A DNA stretch of 64,000 nt from an uncultured Acidobacteriota bacterium (GTDB taxonomy: Bacteria > Acidobacteriota > Terriglobia > Bryobacterales > Bryobacteraceae). The DNA lies in assembly GCA_902826685.1 (NCBI GenBank), contig CADEFT010000001.1, forward strand, positions 39,777-103,776. Direction: 5' to 3'. Under the pieces are notes generated by a model that saw only the letters and a program-made list of their open reading frames with translations, did not search any database and had not been told where the DNA came from. Positions 60,655 through 64,000 of this stretch are shown piece by piece (the first letter of the stretch is position 1; each line of letters opens with the position of its first letter). The position numbers and the translations under genes are program-made.

Positions 60655-61965
60655 CTACAGCTTCTCGAGCCGCGCTTCCGCGTCGCCGAAACTCGGAAGC
60701 TTCACTCCCATGCGATCCATGATCGACAGGTAAAGGCTGCACAGCTTCCGGTTGTCATCGCCAGCCTTCAGGTAATCGAGCGCCCGCCCGGTTTCAAGCG
60801 TGCCGCCCAATCCGCCCGCCAGCACCAGCGGCAGCCGCGAATTGTCGTGCTTGCGGCCGATCCACAGGTTCGAGGTGAACATCAGGCAGGAGTTGTCGAG
60901 CACCGTCGAGCCATTTGCTTCCGGCATCGCGTCAAGCTTCGAAGCGAGATAAGCCAACTGGCTCAGATGGAACCGCGTGATCCGTTCGTAGCCGTCCGAT
61001 GTGTTGCTGTGCGAAGCGTAATGGTGGCCTTCGCGTACCTGCAGGAACGGATAAATCTGCGCCGAAAGGTCGTTGGCCAGAATCAGCGTGGCCACGCGCG
61101 TGCGGTCGGTCTGGAAGCCCATGGCCACCAGATCGCACATCAGTTTGGCATGCTCGCGCAGATCCTCGGGCAGGCCGTTGGCGGGCCGCTCCATGGTCCA
61201 GGCCGGCCGGTTCTTGCCTTTGGCGGCGCTATCGGCCTTGTCTTTATCCATGCGCATGCGCTCGACGCGCTTCTCCACCTCGCGCACCGAACTCAGATAC
61301 TCGTCGATCTTCGCCTTGTCGTTGGCGCTCACCTTCTGCGCCAGCGTTTCCGCCCGGCCGCGCACGCGGTCGAGGATGCTCGCGTTGCGCAGCAGGCCGC
61401 GATTCTCAAAAAGGTTATCGAAGGCCAGCGACGGGTAGCACTCGGTGGGCACCGGCGAATCGGCGCTCTCCCACGAGATATGGGAGCTGTAGGCCATCGA
61501 GAAGTTGGTCTCGTGATAGCCGGTCAGCGGCTGCTCACAAGCCAGCACCATGCTCGGCTGCGCCGTGTCCTGCCCGATGTGATCGGCCAACACCTGATCG
61601 ATGGTCTTGCCGGACTTCAGCACTGGGCCGCGCTGAATGACCGCGCCCGAAAGCATGCTGCCGGTCTGCGCCGGATGAATGCCCTGGCCCGTCAGCATCT
61701 TCAGGAACAGCCCGTCGATGATGTTGATCTTCTTCTTCAACTGCGCCAGCACTTCGAGCGTCTTGCTCAACTGCATCGCTTCGCCCGCGCCGCTCGCCGA
61801 CCACGTCTCTTCGTTGACGCCGTTGCCCATGAACAACACGGCGAACCGTTTGGGCGGCGTGGCCGCCGCGTTCAGCGATTCCAGCCACGGCAACGCCACC
61901 GTGGCGCCGGCGCCGCGCAGCACCGCGCGCCGCGAGATCCCAGTTTCCCGCTTGCGAATGAGCAT
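60655..61965 (-). CDS. DUF1552 family protein with Tat signal
   Basis: A 436-aa DUF1552 protein. The Tat motif ISRRAVLRGAGATVALP is followed by PWLESL, typical of the family. Further family signatures are FAVLFMGNGVN, GIHPAQTGSMLSG and the HYASHSN and RKHDNSRLPLVLAGG segments. DUF1552 genes almost always follow DUF1592-type genes in Acidobacteria and Planctomycetes, as here (2 bp). The pair resembles the DUF1549/DUF1553-DUF1501 pair at 10881-14595 in arrangement. Function unknown. Confidence 0.92.
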   Translation of the reverse strand: MLIRKRETGISRRAVLRGAGATVALPWLESLNAAATPPKRFAVLFMGNGVNEETWSASGAGEAMQLSKTLEVLAQLKKKINIIDGLFLKMLTGQGIHPAQTGSMLSGAVIQRGPVLKSGKTIDQVLADHIGQDTAQPSMVLACEQPLTGYHETNFSMAYSSHISWESADSPVPTECYPSLAFDNLFENRGLLRNASILDRVRGRAETLAQKVSANDKAKIDEYLSSVREVEKRVERMRMDKDKADSAAKGKNRPAWTMERPANGLPEDLREHAKLMCDLVAMGFQTDRTRVATLILANDLSAQIYPFLQVREGHHYASHSNTSDGYERITRFHLSQLAYLASKLDAMPEANGSTVLDNSCLMFTSNLWIGRKHDNSRLPLVLAGGLGGTLETGRALDYLKAGDDNRKLCSLYLSIMDRMGVKLPSFGDAEARLEKL

Positions 61966-61967
61966 CG

Positions 61968-64000
61968 TCAGTCTCCCTTATACTCCGGGTTCCGCTGATT
62001 GCGGAACTGCGGACTTACGACAATTGATTCTATCAACGCCGAGAACCGGTGTCCGGAGGTGGTGAACCCGTTCTTCATCTGGTCCACCAGCGGCTCATCG
62101 GAAAGCTGCAGGCCGCGGCCCAGCGCGTACACGAGCAGCTTCCGGCACAGGTTATTGACGTAGTCTTTTTCGCGGCGGCCGCGAATGTACTCGATCAATC
62201 CATCGATGCCGGAGCCCTGTCCGCCGCCCGGAAATTCCGCCTGGATGTCCACCGGCCTGCCGGCCAGATCCTTCGACCTCTGCTCGCCCACCGGGCCATA
62301 GCCCTCAAACGCCAGGCCGAAGCCGTCGAAGCGCTGATGGCAGCCCGCGCAGGCCGCATGCTCCCTGTGTTTCGCCAGCATCTGGCGCAGCGGCAGATCC
62401 ATCTTCGATTCATCCCCCGGCAGTTCCGGCACCGTCGGCGGTGGAGGCGGAATCACTTCGCCCAGCACCTGCCGCGCCACCCAATAGCCGCGCTTCACCG
62501 GACTGGTGCGCAGCCCAGGCGAGTTGCGCGTGAGGAAGACCGACATCGGCAGCAGTCCGCCGCGCCCGTACTTGCGCGCGTCCTCCACCTTGATCCACTC
62601 GCCCGGCCGGATGCGCAGTTCCTGCATGCCGTAATGCTGCGCCAGCACGCGATTCACGAAGGTGTGCTTGCCATACAGCGCATCGAGCATCGAGCGGTCG
62701 TTCCGGATCACGTCGTCGAGGAATCGCACCGGCTCCTCAAACATCGCCGAGCGCAGTTCGTTGGTGAATTCGGGAAAGCGCGTGCGGTCCACGCTGTTGT
62801 GATCCTGGAAATGACGGTAGCCAAGCCAGTTGCCGGCGAACTCGGTCGACAGCGCCAGCGAACGCTTATCCTTGAGCATCCGCTTCACCTGCGCCGTCAG
62901 CACTTCGGGCTGGTTCAAGCTTCCATCGGCCGCGAGACTCATCAGTTCGGCATCCGGCAGGCTCGACCAGAGGAAATAACTCAGCCGGCTTGCCAGCGCG
63001 TTGCCCGCCAGCGATACCGACTTCGCGGGCACCACCTTCGCCGTAGTTCGCTTGCGGACGGGCGCCACCTGGCTGATCGCCTTGGGCGCCGGATCGGCGC
63101 GATAGCTGAAGTCCGGCGACATCAGCACCAGCACGATCATGTCGCGCATGGCGTCTTCGTGCTTCAATCCGCTCTTCTCGCGCAGGGATCTGTAATAGGT
63201 GAGCAAATCGTCGCGATCGGCGGGCGTCAGCGGACGGCGGTACGCTTTGGAGGCGAACCCGAGCAGCGCCTCCAGATGCGTCGGCTCTGCGTCCAGGCGC
63301 GCCTTTTCCACCTGGCGGATGGTGCGATTCACGCGCGCAAAGTGTTCCTGTATCGCCTCGCGTGCCACTTCGTCCCCCGATTCATGCGCCTTATCGAGGT
63401 ACAGCCCGCGCAGTTGAAAGATGATCTTCTCCGAAGTCACTTCGGTATCGCCCGGACGGAAGCTCCCCGATTCGCGTCCCCGGCCGTCGATCTCGCCGCT
63501 TTGGTTGAAGAAGAACTCCACGTAGGTGCGCGTGGTCTGATCGGCGATAGTGTCGAACTCGAGCCACAGGTTATCGAGTTCCTTCCGCCCCTTCTCATCG
63601 AGGATGAGTTCCATCAGCGGCGTATCGTCGCGGGTGTATCCCATGACGTTGTGGAACCCGGCGCTCAGCAGCCGGCCCTTGTCTTCGGAATCGTCCGGAT
63701 AAAAGCGGCCGCGCTCGCGGATGTAGAACGCGTCGGGAAAGACGTTGGCGAACCTGGCGAAAGAGGCTTCGTAAGCGGCGCGCTGGCCCGCTGGAATCAG
63801 CAGTTCCGGATCGCCCGCCCGCGCCCGCACGGCCAGGGCCGCGTTGCGCACGCCCACCTCGTCTTCGGTCGGCACGCCGCGCATGCGCGGCATCTCCGGC
63901 ATTTCCAGCGGCGGCTCGCCTTCCACCTGCAGCGCCGTTTTGTCGAAGTCGCGGCGGTGCGAGGCATAGGCGCGGATCTTCCAGTTCATCAATGGCTGTG
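61968..64000 (-). CDS. DUF1595/DUF1592/DUF1588/DUF1585 protein with CXXCH, partial (5' end outside the window)
   Basis: At least 677 residues; the frame is open to the right edge, so the N-terminus, which usually carries a DUF1587 and cytochrome-like part, is missing. The order is DUF1595 (SKAYRRPLTPADRDDLLTYY), DUF1592 (ALASRLSYFLWSSLPDAELM), DUF1588 (MSVFLTRNSPGLRTSPVKRG, then haem motif CAGCH and FDGFGLAFEGYGPVG) and DUF1585 (YALGRGLQLSDE) at the C-terminus. Full-length family members are about 800-1000 aa. It is upstream of and in operon with the DUF1552 gene. An extracytoplasmic redox role is likely from the CXXCH but unproven. Confidence 0.9.
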   Translation of the reverse strand, partial: QPLMNWKIRAYASHRRDFDKTALQVEGEPPLEMPEMPRMRGVPTEDEVGVRNAALAVRARAGDPELLIPAGQRAAYEASFARFANVFPDAFYIRERGRFYPDDSEDKGRLLSAGFHNVMGYTRDDTPLMELILDEKGRKELDNLWLEFDTIADQTTRTYVEFFFNQSGEIDGRGRESGSFRPGDTEVTSEKIIFQLRGLYLDKAHESGDEVAREAIQEHFARVNRTIRQVEKARLDAEPTHLEALLGFASKAYRRPLTPADRDDLLTYYRSLREKSGLKHEDAMRDMIVLVLMSPDFSYRADPAPKAISQVAPVRKRTTAKVVPAKSVSLAGNALASRLSYFLWSSLPDAELMSLAADGSLNQPEVLTAQVKRMLKDKRSLALSTEFAGNWLGYRHFQDHNSVDRTRFPEFTNELRSAMFEEPVRFLDDVIRNDRSMLDALYGKHTFVNRVLAQHYGMQELRIRPGEWIKVEDARKYGRGGLLPMSVFLTRNSPGLRTSPVKRGYWVARQVLGEVIPPPPPTVPELPGDESKMDLPLRQMLAKHREHAACAGCHQRFDGFGLAFEGYGPVGEQRSKDLAGRPVDIQAEFPGGGQGSGIDGLIEYIRGRREKDYVNNLCRKLLVYALGRGLQLSDEPLVDQMKNGFTTSGHRFSALIESIVVSPQFRNQRNPEYKGD

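Overview
The window looks like chromosomal DNA of a soil-type Acidobacteriota, most likely of the Bryobacterales / Candidatus Solibacter branch. The evidence is a high-GC, densely packed gene set with several families expanded in that group. These are a Solibacter-type C-terminal domain (TIGR03437-like) at the end of the 902-aa protein at 17767-20475, a PadR regulator with a duplicated-permease ABC protein (ADOP type), three Oar-like outer-membrane receptors with carboxypeptidase-regulatory N-termini, and two sets of the planctomycete/acidobacterial DUF1549-DUF1553 / DUF1501 / DUF1552 / DUF1592 families. The assignment is inferred from gene content; no rRNA or tRNA gene is visible.

Layout. 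1-240: a non-coding 80-bp tandem repeat and a terminator. 337-7861: an RND efflux operon (lipoprotein adaptor plus two different HAE1-type pumps). 7864-14595 (minus): a five-gene operon of a DUF1549/DUF1553 cytochrome-like protein, a Tat-exported DUF1501 protein, a PPC-domain protein and two tandem helical-repeat paralogues. 14815-20475 (plus): oligogalacturonate lyase, a lactonase-type propeller, a small HEXXH protein and the large secreted Ig-like protein. 20480-22489: an orphan winged-helix regulator with a PHO-box-like direct repeat upstream, a small secreted protein and a Tat-exported asparaginase-type Ntn hydrolase. 22486-31866 (minus): a type VI secretion sheath/baseplate block, tssB-tssC-hcp-tagJ-tssE-tssF-tssG-clpV, without membrane-complex or spike genes. 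32155-36084: a small unknown protein, two paralogous secreted laminin-G-like proteins, and a NarL-type two-component system. 36145-39979: a degenerate Tat-exported amidohydrolase, then PadR and the ADOP permease. 39984-45951 (minus): PEP-CTERM protein, Oar-like receptor and BNR/Asp-box propeller. 46072-51488: a second receptor, a Tat-exported SelA-like PLP enzyme and a convergent Tat-exported TIM-barrel epimerase. 51611-59227: a third receptor coupled to a seven-haem cytochrome c, a CRTAC1-type protein and a protein with three copies of a roughly 130-residue module. 59212-64000: TPR protein, DUF1772 membrane protein, and a DUF1592-DUF1552 pair that runs off the window edge.

How it fits together. 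Most of the window concerns the cell envelope: outer-membrane receptors next to exported enzymes or cytochromes, glycan-related propellers and lyases, efflux, and a contractile secretion machine. Six predicted Tat signals occur in 64 kb. Most head-to-head or tail-to-tail neighbours are packed so tightly that convergent genes meet within a few bases or overlap, leaving no room for ordinary terminators. The least explained parts are the 80-bp repeat, the five-gene DUF1549/DUF1501 operon with duplicated helical proteins, the receptor-heptahaem-CRTAC1-triplicate-module cluster, and the incomplete type VI cluster.
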